64,000 bases of DNA. Origin: Paraburkholderia sejongensis (GTDB taxonomy: Bacteria; Pseudomonadota; Gammaproteobacteria; Burkholderiales; Burkholderiaceae). The DNA is taken from contig NZ_JAJITD010000001.1 in the NCBI RefSeq assembly GCF_020880815.1, positions 744,001 to 808,000 on the forward strand, given 5' to 3'. Of this stretch, positions 46,071 through 54,755 are shown piece by piece. Made by a program: the position numbers and the translations under genes. Below the pieces are notes generated by a model, which did not search any database, was not told the origin of the DNA, and saw only the letters and a list, made by a program, of their open reading frames with translations. How positions within the stretch are numbered: the stretch's first letter is position 1; each line of letters begins with the position of its first letter.

Positions 46071-46111
46071 ATTCTAAATCACGATTTTTCATATCGATAT
46101 CTCTAATTTAG
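46071..46111. promoter_or_regulatory. divergent lysR/yeiH control region
   Basis: An AT-rich stretch in a GC-rich genome with the palindrome ATATCGATAT (46091-46100) and an outer inverted pair CTAAAT/ATTTAG. It fits a LysR binding region with T-N11-A symmetry. Confidence 0.5.
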
Positions 46112-46154
46112 GATTAGCTCCGTTGCAGTCATCACTTAAGCCGGGCCACCGATC

Positions 46155-47270
46155 ATGTCCACCTCCACCGTACCGCTCACCGCCGCCTCCCCCGCGCTAT
46201 CGACGCGCGGCCAGCTCAACGGCGTGCTGTTCGTCGCGCTGTTCGCCGCCGCCGTCACGCGGATCGCCGCGATTCCGGCGGTCGCCGGTCTGGGCCTGAG
46301 CCCGCTGATCGTCGGCATCGTCGCCGGCGCGATCTACGGCAACGCGCTGCGCGACGGCATGCCGGCCAGCTGGGCGGCCGGCGTCAATTTCTCCGCGCGC
46401 AAGCTGCTGCGCATCGCGGTCGCATTCTTCGGGCTGCGCGTGAGCCTGCAGGAAATCGCCCAGGTCGGTTTGCCGGGCCTCGCGCAGTCGGTGTTGATCG
46501 TCGTCAGCACGCTGGTGATCGGCACCTGGGCCGGCATGAAGATCATGAAGCTCGATCGCGACACCGCGCTGCTGACCGCCGCCGGCAGCGCGATCTGCGG
46601 CGCCGCCGCGGTGCTCGCGTTCGAATCGACGCTGCAATCGAAACCGCACAAGAGCGCGATGGCGGTCGGCAGCGTGGTGCTGTTCGGCACGCTGTCGATG
46701 TTCCTGTACCCGATCCTGTTCAAGGCCGGCTGGCTGCATCTCGATACGGTCGGCGCGGGACTGTTCTTCGGCGGCACGATCCACGAGGTGGCGCAGGTAG
46801 TCGGCGCGGCGAGCAACGTAAGCCCGGAGACGACCCACATCGCGACGATCGTCAAGATGACCCGCGTGATGCTGCTGGTGCCGGTGCTGCTGGTGGTCGG
46901 CGTGTGGGTGAGCCGCGCGGCTCGAAACGTGAACGGTGCAAACGGTGCAAACGGTGCAAACGGTGCAAACGGCGCGAACGAGCAAGGCGCCGCGCCGCGC
47001 AAGCTGGCGATCCCCTGGTTCGCGCTCGGCTTTCTCGCCTGCGTCGTGATCAACTCACTGCACGTGCTGCCGGAAAACGCGACTTCGACATTGAACATGC
47101 TCGACACCTTCGCGCTGACGATGGCGATGACCGCGCTCGGCATCGAAACGCGCATCTCGCAGATTCGCGAAGCCGGCCCGCGAGCATTGACGACCGGCCT
47201 GATCCTGTATGTGTGGCTGTTCGCCGGCGGACTGGGAATCACATGGACCGTCCAGCACCTGTTCGGCTAA
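46155..47270 (+). CDS. yeiH: YeiH/UPF0324 membrane protein
   Basis: A 371-residue integral membrane protein of the UPF0324 family. Recognisable blocks are ARKLLRIAVAFFGLRVSLQEI, AAGSAICGAAAVLAFES and GGTIHEVAQVVGAAS. In a cytosolic or periplasmic loop near residue 260 it carries a NGA tripeptide repeat (five copies) coded by a 9-bp tandem array. The family's function is uncertain, possibly transport related to sulfonates or purines. Confidence 0.9.
   Translation: MSTSTVPLTAASPALSTRGQLNGVLFVALFAAAVTRIAAIPAVAGLGLSPLIVGIVAGAIYGNALRDGMPASWAAGVNFSARKLLRIAVAFFGLRVSLQEIAQVGLPGLAQSVLIVVSTLVIGTWAGMKIMKLDRDTALLTAAGSAICGAAAVLAFESTLQSKPHKSAMAVGSVVLFGTLSMFLYPILFKAGWLHLDTVGAGLFFGGTIHEVAQVVGAASNVSPETTHIATIVKMTRVMLLVPVLLVVGVWVSRAARNVNGANGANGANGANGANEQGAAPRKLAIPWFALGFLACVVINSLHVLPENATSTLNMLDTFALTMAMTALGIETRISQIREAGPRALTTGLILYVWLFAGGLGITWTVQHLFG
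46932..46976 (+). repeat. 9-bp tandem array inside yeiH
   Basis: Five units of AACGGTGCA (the last AACGGCGCG), coding Asn-Gly-Ala each. Being a multiple of three, copy-number changes would lengthen a loop without breaking the frame. Confidence 0.9.
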
Positions 47271-47291
47271 GCCGCCGCCCCCTCGATCGAC

Positions 47292-47313
47292 ACCCCGCCG
47301 CGCGCGGGGTTTT
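47292..47313 (+). terminator. Rho-independent terminator after yeiH
   Basis: ACCCCGC-CGCGC-GCGGGGT followed by TTT. It is 21 bases after the yeiH stop. Confidence 0.75.
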
Positions 47314-47451
47314 GTGCTTTCCGGCGCCCCATCGGGGCCGCGCGCACGGCATACTCGTTGCTGCCAATTTTGCTCCCGCAACCCGCCCGCGCGCCGCGGC
47401 GATCCTGCCGTTCCCGCGCCGCGCCCGGGCGAGCGCAATGAGGATCGATCG

Positions 47452-48189
47452 ATGAGCCTGGAACTCTATTACTGGGATGGTCTGCAGGGCCGCGGCGAAT
47501 TCGTGCGGCTCGCGTTGGAAGAAGCCGGCGTCGACTACGTGGAGGTCGCGCGCGGCAAGCCGTCGAAGGGCCTCGGCACCGACGCGATGCTGGACGTAAT
47601 GCATAGCGCCAGCGAACCCTACCCGCCGTTCGCGCCGCCGTTTCTGAAAGACGGCGATCTGGTGATCGCGCAAACCGCCAACATCCTGTTCTATCTCGGT
47701 CCGCGGCTGAACCTCGCGCCGGCGATCGACAGCCTGCGCTACGTCGCCAACGGCCTGCAACTGACGATCGCCGACGTCGTCACCGAAGCGCACGACACCC
47801 ATCATCCGCTCGCGAGCGGCCTCTACTACGAGGATCAGAAAGACGCCGCGAAGGTGCGCGCGCACGACTTCATCGATCATCGGATTCCGAAGTTCATGGG
47901 TTACTTCGAGCGCGTGCTGAAACAGAATCCGGCCGGCGACAGCTTCATGGTCGGCGACGCGTTGAGCTACGTGGATCTGTCGATGTTCCAGCTGATCGAC
48001 GGTCTGCTGTACGCGTTTCCGCGCGCGCTCAAGCGCTTCGGCGAACACTATCCGCGGCTCGCCGCGCTGCACGACAGCGTGCTCGCGCGGCCGCGCATCG
48101 CCGCGTATCTGGACTCCGACAGACGCCTCGAACACAACGAGGCGTGCATCTTCCGGCACTACCCCGAACTCGACAAGGCGGCCACTTGA
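47452..48189 (+). CDS. glutathione S-transferase-like protein
   Basis: A 245-residue protein of the GST fold. The N-terminal thioredoxin-like part starts LELYYWDGLQGRGEFVRLAL with a Tyr/Trp in the catalytic region, and IAQTANILFYLGPRLNL supplies the glutathione-site loop. The C-terminal helical domain has FMVGDALSYVDLSMFQLIDG. Likely detoxification; substrate unknown. GAGGATCGATCG precedes the ATG at 47452. Confidence 0.85.
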   Translation: MSLELYYWDGLQGRGEFVRLALEEAGVDYVEVARGKPSKGLGTDAMLDVMHSASEPYPPFAPPFLKDGDLVIAQTANILFYLGPRLNLAPAIDSLRYVANGLQLTIADVVTEAHDTHHPLASGLYYEDQKDAAKVRAHDFIDHRIPKFMGYFERVLKQNPAGDSFMVGDALSYVDLSMFQLIDGLLYAFPRALKRFGEHYPRLAALHDSVLARPRIAAYLDSDRRLEHNEACIFRHYPELDKAAT

Positions 48190-48234
48190 AAGCAAGCCGC
48201 CCGTGCGCCGCCCGTCTTCCGCCCGCCCATCCGC

Positions 48235-48270
48235 AACAGCGCGCCCGCCCTCGAAGGCGGGCGCGCTGTT
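48235..48270. terminator. strong hairpin between gst and ClC gene
   Basis: AACAGCGCGCCCGCC pairs perfectly with GGCGGGCGCGCTGTT around CTCGAA (15 bp). Only two T residues end the stem, so it is Rho-independent-like but not ideal. It lies after the GST gene. Confidence 0.65.
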
Positions 48271-48318
48271 GCCGTGCTGCGCGTTTGTTCACCTTCTCTC
48301 ACGCCCCTGACCGTCGAC

Positions 48319-50052
48319 GTGCTTTCATTCCTGCTGAAGCTGCGCACCCGCGCCCAACGCCTGTTCCGTCTCTCCGAAGCTCATACGATGCTGGTCTGGT
48401 CGGTCGTGGTCGGCATCGCCGGCGCGTTCGCGACCATCCTGTTTCGCAAGGGCATCGATCTGGTGCAATTCGCGCTGTCCGGGCACACCGGCAGCTTCGT
48501 CGAAACCGCGCGCAGCCTGCCGTGGCATAGCCGCATCTGGCTGCCGGCCGCGGGCGGTCTGGTCGCCGGCGTGTTTCTGCTGATCGCGCAGCGCCACGCC
48601 GACAAGCGCGTGCACACCGACTACATGGAAGCGGTCGCGATCGGCGACGGCGTGGTGCCGGTGCGGCTCAGTTTGTGGCGCAGCGTGTCGTCGCTGTTCA
48701 CGATCGCGAGCGGCGGCTCGATCGGCCGCGAAGGTCCGATGGTGCAGCTCGCGGCGCTCGCGTCGTCGCTGATCGGCCGCTGGGTCCACTTCGATCCGCC
48801 GCGGCTGCGTTTGCTGGTGGCCTGCGGCGCGGCCGCCGGTATCACCTCCGCGTACAGCGCGCCGATCGCCGGCGCGTTCTTCGTCACCGAAATCGTGCTC
48901 GGCTCGATCGCGATGGAAAGCTTCGGGCCGGTGCTGGTCTCCGCGGTGGTCGCCAACATCACGATGCGCGAATTCGCCGGCTACAAGCCGCCGTACGAAA
49001 TGCCGGTGTTCCCGACCGTGACCGGCCTCGAAGTGTTGCTGTTCGTCGCGCTCGGCGCGCTGTGCGGCGCGCTCGCGCCGCAGTTCCTGCGGCTGCTCGA
49101 TGCGTCGAAGGCCGGCTTTCGCAAGCTGCCGGTGCCGTTGCCGCTGCGGCTCGCGCTCGGCGGCCTGATCGTCGGCGTCATCTCGGTCTGGGAGCCCGAG
49201 GTATGGGGCAACGGCTACAGCGTGGTGAACTCGATCCTGCATTCGCCGTGGACGTGGACCGCGCTGGTGGTCGTGCTGGTCTGCAAGCTCGCGGCAACCG
49301 CGGCGACCGCCGGCTCGGGCGCGGTCGGCGGGGTGTTCACGCCGACGCTGTTCGTCGGCGCGGCACTGGGCTCGCTGTTCGGCCAGGGGATGAACGAGCT
49401 GTGGCCGCATACGACCTCGGCCGCCTACGCATACGCGATGGTCGGCATGGGCGCGTTCCTCGCGGCCGCGGCCCAGGCCCCGCTGATGGCGATCCTGATG
49501 ATCTTCGAGATGACGCTCAGCTATCAGGTGGTGCTGCCGCTGATGCTGTCGTGCGTGGTCGCGTACTTCGTCGCGCGCTCGATCCGCGAAGCGTCGATGT
49601 ACGAAATCACGCTGCGCCGCAATCGCGAGGAACAGGAGCGCAGCCGCCTGCGCGCGACCCAGATGCGCGAGCTGATCCGGCCCGCCGAGACGGTGGTGCC
49701 GCCGAACGCGACCGTGGCGGACATGACGCGGGTGTTCCTCGAATATCCGGTCAAGTATCTGTATGTCGCGAACCAGTCCGGCGCGTTTCTCGGCGTGGTC
49801 GCGCTAAAGGACATCACCTCCGATCTGCTCGACAAACGCGACACCTCGGCGAAGACCGCCGCCGATTATCTGCAGCCGCATTTCGATGTGCTGACGCCGG
49901 ACATGTCGCTCGGCGTCGCGTTGCAGCACTTCATGGCCTTTCAGGGCGAGCGGCTGCCGGTGGTCGAAAGCGCCGCGCATCCGACGCTCGCCGGGGTGGT
50001 CTACAAAAGCTCGCTGCTCGATGCGTATTTCCGGATGAATCCCGGCCGTTAG
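48319..50052 (+). CDS. ClC chloride channel/antiporter with CBS domains
   Basis: A 577-residue ClC-family membrane protein. The family motif with the gating Glu is GGSIGREGPMVQ and the second conserved stretch is GSGAVGGVFTPTLFVGAAL. Two C-terminal CBS domains follow (VFLEYPVKYLYVANQSG and LQHFMAFQGERLPVVE), a less common bacterial layout. I choose the GTG at 48319; the frame is open to GTG 48274 but that start lies directly behind the hairpin and has no ribosome site. Confidence 0.9.
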   Translation: MLSFLLKLRTRAQRLFRLSEAHTMLVWSVVVGIAGAFATILFRKGIDLVQFALSGHTGSFVETARSLPWHSRIWLPAAGGLVAGVFLLIAQRHADKRVHTDYMEAVAIGDGVVPVRLSLWRSVSSLFTIASGGSIGREGPMVQLAALASSLIGRWVHFDPPRLRLLVACGAAAGITSAYSAPIAGAFFVTEIVLGSIAMESFGPVLVSAVVANITMREFAGYKPPYEMPVFPTVTGLEVLLFVALGALCGALAPQFLRLLDASKAGFRKLPVPLPLRLALGGLIVGVISVWEPEVWGNGYSVVNSILHSPWTWTALVVVLVCKLAATAATAGSGAVGGVFTPTLFVGAALGSLFGQGMNELWPHTTSAAYAYAMVGMGAFLAAAAQAPLMAILMIFEMTLSYQVVLPLMLSCVVAYFVARSIREASMYEITLRRNREEQERSRLRATQMRELIRPAETVVPPNATVADMTRVFLEYPVKYLYVANQSGAFLGVVALKDITSDLLDKRDTSAKTAADYLQPHFDVLTPDMSLGVALQHFMAFQGERLPVVESAAHPTLAGVVYKSSLLDAYFRMNPGR

Positions 50053-50306
50053 GGGCGCAGGCTGCCGGCTTCGCGACGCGCGAGCCGCGGGCCTCGCACC
50101 GCCTGCGCCGCATTCGTGCCATCATCCGGAAACTACAATTCGGTTTTGTGCAAATGGGCGCGCGTTGCCGGATTTGCCATCTAAGATGGAAGAGCAGCGC
50201 CGCCGCTCATCGCCACGCCGCCGGTAGCTTGCATCGTCCTTACGACGCGGGACGGCACAAGGTTTGCTGAACTGATAGCGCCGCATGAGATTGAGGAGGT
50301 CGGGCG

Positions 50307-50561
50307 ATGAAAACCTCGACACTGTTGATCATGGTGACGCTGTCGGCCTCGTGCTTCGCAGCGCCAGTTCATACCGCGTCGGACAGCACGGATTCGACGG
50401 TGCTCGCGCAACGCGCCAACGCCGCGCCGGTCGCCCCGCCGGCCCCGGATGTCGCGTCCAGCGACGCGAGCCGTCCGCAGCGCTGGGAGCATATTGCACT
50501 GCCGAAGTCGCGCCACCTGGAGCGCAGTCTGACCGGGCAGAACGAGCATCTGACGACCTGA
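50307..50561 (+). CDS. small exported protein
   Basis: An 84-residue protein with a signal peptide (MKTSTLLIMVTLSASCFAAP). The mature part is Ala/Pro-rich and ends in a short basic segment (WEHIALPKSRHLERSL). A strong ribosome site (GAGGAGG) precedes the ATG. No known family; likely periplasmic or secreted. Confidence 0.65.
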   Translation: MKTSTLLIMVTLSASCFAAPVHTASDSTDSTVLAQRANAAPVAPPAPDVASSDASRPQRWEHIALPKSRHLERSLTGQNEHLTT

Positions 50562-50711
50562 GGGCCGCCCCCGGTCGGCGCGTGACAGGCGGCAACGCGA
50601 TAGCGGGCTGGCCGGGTCGCGGTCGATGCGTGAGCCCGCATTGGGCGAATCCGCTCGCGCCGCCTTCAACTCATGCGGCGGCACTCACAACATCCATCAA
50701 GGAGCATGCGC

Positions 50712-50942
50712 ATGACGGCCTCGGGCATCCCCGGCGAGTCGATCGATCTGCAGATCGCCGACGTTCTCAGCGAAGTCCAGTTTCCGACCAACAAGGATGC
50801 GCTCGTCGACGCCGCGCGCGAAGCCGGCGCGAGCAACGAGGTACTGGCGATGCTCGACGGCATGCCGGAACAGGATTACGGCGATATCGAGTCGGTCACG
50901 CGGCTGATTGGCGGCAACTACGGACCCGGATTGGGCATTTAG
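50712..50942 (+). CDS. DUF2795 protein
   Basis: A 76-residue soluble protein: LQIADVLSEVQFPTNKDALV and DAAREAGASNEVLAMLDGMP match DUF2795, a small helical family of unknown function. AAGGAG is 7 bases before ATG 50712; the ATG at 50706 is the alternative. Confidence 0.8.
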   Translation: MTASGIPGESIDLQIADVLSEVQFPTNKDALVDAAREAGASNEVLAMLDGMPEQDYGDIESVTRLIGGNYGPGLGI

Positions 50943-50959
50943 ATAGCGGCCTGCGGCGG

Positions 50960-50992
50960 TCGGGGCCGCATCGGGGCCCCGTCGGGGCCGCA
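50960..50992. repeat. 11-bp tandem repeat, three units
   Basis: TCGGGGCCGCA, TCGGGGCCCCG, TCGGGGCCGCA in a row, just after the DUF2795 stop. Confidence 0.75.
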
Positions 50993-51089
50993 TTGGGCAC
51001 CGGCGTACAGGCCCCGCGAGGCACCGCGAGCCGCCGCGTCGCGGCAACTCACGCGAGCATCCACCCCGGCCGCGCCCCGCCTCCCCCCA

Positions 51090-52190
51090 TCAAAGCTGCG
51101 ACGACGCGGCGATCCGCGTGCGCGGCGCCCGTGCCGCCCGGCGGGTGCTCTGGCGCGCCGGCCGCGCGGAGTCTGCAACCGCGTCGGCGACCGCTTCGGC
51201 AACCACGTGGACATCATCGAACCGGTCGACGGCGGCCCGCCCTAGCGGCCCGGCCGCCGCACGCGCATGCGCGGCGCCGCGTGCGAGCCGCGCCGGTGTG
51301 CTCTCCGGCTGAAAATGTTCGACGAGGTGATCGATGAAGGTGCGCACCTTCGCCGGCAGATGCAGACGGCTCGGATAAGCAATCGTGATTTCGATCGGCG
51401 GCAGCTGGTAGTCGTCGAGCAGGCGCACGAGCCGCCCGGAGGCGAGGTCGCGGCCGATCAGATAACTCGGCAAAATCGCGACGCCCATCCCCAACAGCGC
51501 GAACTGCCGCAGCATTTCGGTGTTGTTGGCCCCGATCGCATTCGCGGGGCGCACCCGCACCTCGCCGTCAGGCCCTCGGAAGACGCGCTCCTCGCCGCCC
51601 TGCTCGGCTGGCCGGCTCAAACACGGATGGCGCAGCAGATCTTGCGGGCGCGTCGGCGTACCGTGCCGCGCCAGATAATCGGGCGTCGCGCAGACCGTCA
51701 TATAGCCGGTCGTCAAGCGCCGCGTGACGATGCTCGCGCTGCGCATCGAGCGGGTCGCCAGAATGCCGACGTCGAAACCCTCTTCGACCAGATCGACGTG
51801 GCGATCGGCCAGCGTGACGTCGGGCACGACAGCCGGGTAACGCGCTGCGTACGACTGCACGAGCGGCGCGAGGCTGTGCAGCCCGAACACGACCGGCGCG
51901 ACGATCCGCAGCGTGCCGACCGGCTCGTGATTGCGCGCGACCACCATCTGCTCGACGCCTTCGAGGTCGGCAAGGATGTGACGCACGCGCTCCAGATAGG
52001 TCGCGCCCGCTTCGGTCAGCGACAGCCGGCGCGTGGTGCGGTTCAGCAGCCGGGTGCCCAGCCGCGTCTCCAGATCCGCGACATGCCGTGTGACCACCGC
52101 GGACGAGATATCCAGCGCGCCCGCCGCGCGGACGAAGCTGCCCAGGTCTGCGACTTTGACGAACACGCGCATCGACTGCAGTTGATTCAT
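51090..52190 (-). CDS. LysR-family regulator with C-terminal extension
   Basis: A 366-residue LTTR. The HTH is FVKVADLGSFVRAAGALDIS then SAVVTRHVADLETRLGTRLL. The effector domain ends near LVEHFQPE (about residue 300). A further ~60 residues rich in Ala and Arg follow, which is unusual. AGGAGTCG precedes ATG 52190. An imperfect inverted repeat at 52320-52344 may be its operator. Confidence 0.85.
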   Translation of the reverse strand: MNQLQSMRVFVKVADLGSFVRAAGALDISSAVVTRHVADLETRLGTRLLNRTTRRLSLTEAGATYLERVRHILADLEGVEQMVVARNHEPVGTLRIVAPVVFGLHSLAPLVQSYAARYPAVVPDVTLADRHVDLVEEGFDVGILATRSMRSASIVTRRLTTGYMTVCATPDYLARHGTPTRPQDLLRHPCLSRPAEQGGEERVFRGPDGEVRVRPANAIGANNTEMLRQFALLGMGVAILPSYLIGRDLASGRLVRLLDDYQLPPIEITIAYPSRLHLPAKVRTFIDHLVEHFQPESTPARLARGAAHARAAAGPLGRAAVDRFDDVHVVAEAVADAVADSARPARQSTRRAARAPRTRIAASSQL

Positions 52191-52319
52191 GGGACGACTC
52201 CTGCACCGGTTAAGCCGGGCCGGCGGCGCCACCGTTGCCGCCCTCTCGGCCCGTGCGGCACGACTGCGCGCGGGCTTGCCCAACCCAATCGATTGTATCG
52301 ACGCGACCTGTCCCAACCC

Positions 52320-52344
52320 TGACCCGGACATGACAATCCGGTCA
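52320..52344. promoter_or_regulatory. imperfect inverted repeat upstream of lysR (51090-52190)
   Basis: TGACCCGGA ... TCCGGTCA with a short spacer, in the gap between lysR and the small gene at 52455. A second inverted pair CTAGG...CCTAG (52401-52418) is nearby. Operator status is speculative. Confidence 0.35.
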
Positions 52345-52454
52345 GAAACGGCGCACCGTCCAAACCGGGTCACTGTTGCGGTGTCTATTGCGGATTCCGA
52401 CTAGGTATAAACCCCTAGTTTTGATAACATGGCGGCCCAAAGGAAATTACCGCC

Positions 52455-52667
52455 ATGCCACATCGTTTTCAGCTTCTGGAAAAAATTGCGTTTTCGCTGG
52501 TCTGCTGGTCGGCCGCCGCCGGCACCGCCTATATCGGTTACGAGCGCTGCCCGGACACCCAGACCGTGCTGCACGCGGGGGAGAAATTCCTCAGCGCCAG
52601 CGGCCAATACGCATTCGCGTGCGCGGCGCCCGCCGCCGACATCTGCGCGCAACTGCCCACCGACTGA
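52455..52667 (+). CDS. small membrane-associated hypothetical protein
   Basis: A 70-residue protein with one hydrophobic helix (IAFSLVCWSAAAGTAYIGY) and four Cys residues. A ribosome site (AAAGGAAATTACCGCC, then ATG) supports it. No family recognised. It is followed by a terminator at 52714-52745. Confidence 0.6.
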   Translation: MPHRFQLLEKIAFSLVCWSAAAGTAYIGYERCPDTQTVLHAGEKFLSASGQYAFACAAPAADICAQLPTD

Positions 52668-52713
52668 TTGGCGCGGCCTCCGCTGAATTTCCGCAGGTTT
52701 CCACCTGGTACCC

Positions 52714-52745
52714 AACGCGCGAGCCCTTGCGGCTCGCGCGTTTTT
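52714..52745 (+). terminator. Rho-independent terminator
   Basis: ACGCGCGAGCC-CTTGC-GGCTCGCGCGT followed by TTTT. It ends the small gene at 52455-52667. Confidence 0.9.
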
Positions 52746-52774
52746 GCGCTTATTCGCTGACGCCGGTCAGCTGA

Positions 52775-53392
52775 TCACGCATCGCGCCCGAACACCACGC
52801 GCGCAAAGAAACCGGCCAGCAACGACTCGACCATTTCCGCCGGCACGTTCTGCGGATCGACCGTGTAGAAGAACTGCACACCGTCGCACAGCCCCATTAG
52901 TCCGACTGCGAGTTGTTCCGGCTGCATCGGCATCGACATCCCCACCCGCTGCGCGAACTCGCGAATGTATGCGCTCAACTGCTCGAACTTCTCGTGCATG
53001 AACGCGTTGAAGCGCACCCGGAAGCGGCCGTCGCGCACCGCCAGCAGCTTCGCCTCGGCCCACAGCAGAAAACACTTGTTCTGCCGATGCAGCGTGCTGT
53101 AGTACTGCAGCACGCGCGCCTGCATTTCCTCGGGCGTCGCCGCGCTGTCGAAGATCGCGCGCAGACCCGCCTGCATCGCTTCGTGATCGCGCCTCAATAG
53201 CTCCAGAAACAGTTCGCTCTTGCTGCGGAAGTTCGAGTAGAACGCGCCGCGGGTATAACCGGCGGCCGCGGCAATGTCCTCGACGCTCGCCGCGACGAAG
53301 CCCTTCTTCATGAAAGTCGTCTGCGCGGCATCGAGCAGACGCGCGCGTGTCTGATCCTTGCTTTGCTCTCTCGTCAGTCTTTGCCGTTTCAT
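52775..53392 (-). CDS. TetR-family regulator of the RND operon
   Basis: A 205-residue TetR protein. The HTH region is LLDAAQTTFMKKGFVAASVE, DIAAAAGYTRGAFYSNFRSK. It is divergent from the efflux operon and the gap carries a short inverted repeat at 53441-53456. It probably represses the efflux genes and is released by a drug-like ligand. Confidence 0.9.
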   Translation of the reverse strand: MKRQRLTREQSKDQTRARLLDAAQTTFMKKGFVAASVEDIAAAAGYTRGAFYSNFRSKSELFLELLRRDHEAMQAGLRAIFDSAATPEEMQARVLQYYSTLHRQNKCFLLWAEAKLLAVRDGRFRVRFNAFMHEKFEQLSAYIREFAQRVGMSMPMQPEQLAVGLMGLCDGVQFFYTVDPQNVPAEMVESLLAGFFARVVFGRDA

Positions 53393-53440
53393 ACACACCA
53401 CTCTAATCTGCGCCGGAACCGGACTGTGTCCGCCCATTCG

Positions 53441-53456
53441 GATACATCTCTGTATT
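53441..53456. promoter_or_regulatory. candidate TetR operator
   Basis: GATACA-TCTC-TGTATT, an inverted repeat of 5 to 6 bases per arm in the divergent tetR/efflux gap, in an AT-rich surrounding. TetR-family dimers bind such dyads. Inference. Confidence 0.5.
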
Positions 53457-53579
53457 AGAATTCAAATCGTCATTTAAAGCCATACCCGTATGCGAATCGC
53501 ATCGCGCGAAATACGGGTCTTCGCTGGCGGGCCGCTGCGGCTTGCCGTGTTCGTTCGCTGTCTCCAGGTTGGGGTAATT

Positions 53580-54755
53580 GTGAAGCGTCCCGGTTCTCCC
53601 GCATCGTCAGCGATGCGCCAGCAGTCCCCCGTGCAGTGGTCTTTCCTCCTGTCCAGCCGCCCGGCCCGCGCGCTCGCGCTGGCCGGTCTCGTCACGCTTG
53701 GCGCCTGTTCGCGCCATGAAGCCGCGGCGCCCGCGCCGCGCCCGGTGGTCGCGCTGGCCGTCCACGCGGACGGTCAGGCATTGCAAGCGGCTTCGCTGCC
53801 CGGCGAAGTGCAGGCGCGCTATTCGACGCCGCTGTCGTTCCGGGTTGCCGGCAAGATCATCGAGCGGCGTGTGCGGCTCGGCGATACGGTCAAAAACGGC
53901 GAAGTGGTCGCGCTGCTCGATCCGGCCGATGCGCAGAAAAACGCCGCCAGCTCGCAGGCTCAACTCGACGCCGCGCAACACAACCTCGCCTACGCGCAGC
54001 AGCAGCTCGAGCGCGACCGCGCCCAGGCGAAAGAAAACCTGATTGCGCCGGCGCAGCTCGAACAGACCACCAATGCGTACGCCAGCGCGCTCGCGCAACG
54101 CGATCAGGCGCAGCAGCAGGCAGCGCTCGCCAAAAACCAGTTGCAGTACACGACGCTCGTCGCCGGTCATGCGGGCGTGATCACCGCCGAGCAGGCCGAT
54201 ACCGGCCAGAACGTGTCGGCCGGCCAGGCCGTCTACAACCTCGCGTGGAGCGGCGACGTCGACGTGCTGTGCGACGTGCCCGAAAGCGCGCTCGCGTCGT
54301 TCGCGGTCGGCCAGCCCGCCAGCGTCGCGCTCGCCGCGCTGCCGGGCCGCAAGTTCAGCGCGCGGGTGCGCGAGCTGTCGCCGGCCGCCGATCAGCAAAG
54401 CCGCACGTGGCGCGCGCGTCTGACGCTCATCAATCCCGGCGCCGACGTGCGCCTTGGCATGACCGCCGACGTCACGCCCGCGGCGCCGGCCGCCGCGCCC
54501 GGCGGCGTGTTTACGCTACCGGTCACCGCGCTGTTCCATCAGGGCCGCCAGCCGGCCGTGTGGGTCGTGCGGGCGGCCGACAATACGCTCGAACTGCGCC
54601 CGGTGACCGTCACGCGCTTTTACGAGCGCACGATCGTCGTCAGCGAAGGCCTGAAGGACGGGGAAAGCGTGGTGCTGCAAGGCGTGCACACGGTGAGCGC
54701 CGGCGAGAAAGTCCGCCCGATCGCGCCGCTGCATCCCGAGGACTTCGCTTCATGA
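53580..54755 (+). CDS. RND efflux periplasmic adaptor lipoprotein
   Basis: A membrane fusion protein of about 391 residues. It is a lipoprotein (LVTLGAC lipobox). The biotinyl-lipoyl-like hairpin is marked by RVRLGDTVKNGEVVALLDPA and IAPAQLEQTTNAYASALAQR and the beta-barrel by VAALPGRKFSARVRELSPA-like residues. It links the RND pump to the outer-membrane factor. GTG 53580 after AGGTTGGGG is preferred; ATG 53613 is the alternative and the frame continues to 53490. Its last 4 bases overlap the pump gene. Confidence 0.88.
   Translation: MKRPGSPASSAMRQQSPVQWSFLLSSRPARALALAGLVTLGACSRHEAAAPAPRPVVALAVHADGQALQAASLPGEVQARYSTPLSFRVAGKIIERRVRLGDTVKNGEVVALLDPADAQKNAASSQAQLDAAQHNLAYAQQQLERDRAQAKENLIAPAQLEQTTNAYASALAQRDQAQQQAALAKNQLQYTTLVAGHAGVITAEQADTGQNVSAGQAVYNLAWSGDVDVLCDVPESALASFAVGQPASVALAALPGRKFSARVRELSPAADQQSRTWRARLTLINPGADVRLGMTADVTPAAPAAAPGGVFTLPVTALFHQGRQPAVWVVRAADNTLELRPVTVTRFYERTIVVSEGLKDGESVVLQGVHTVSAGEKVRPIAPLHPEDFAS

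Noticed and set aside
48274..48318. Earlier GTG start for the ClC gene
   Set aside because: It lies directly after a strong hairpin and lacks a ribosome site, so the later GTG at 48319 was used.
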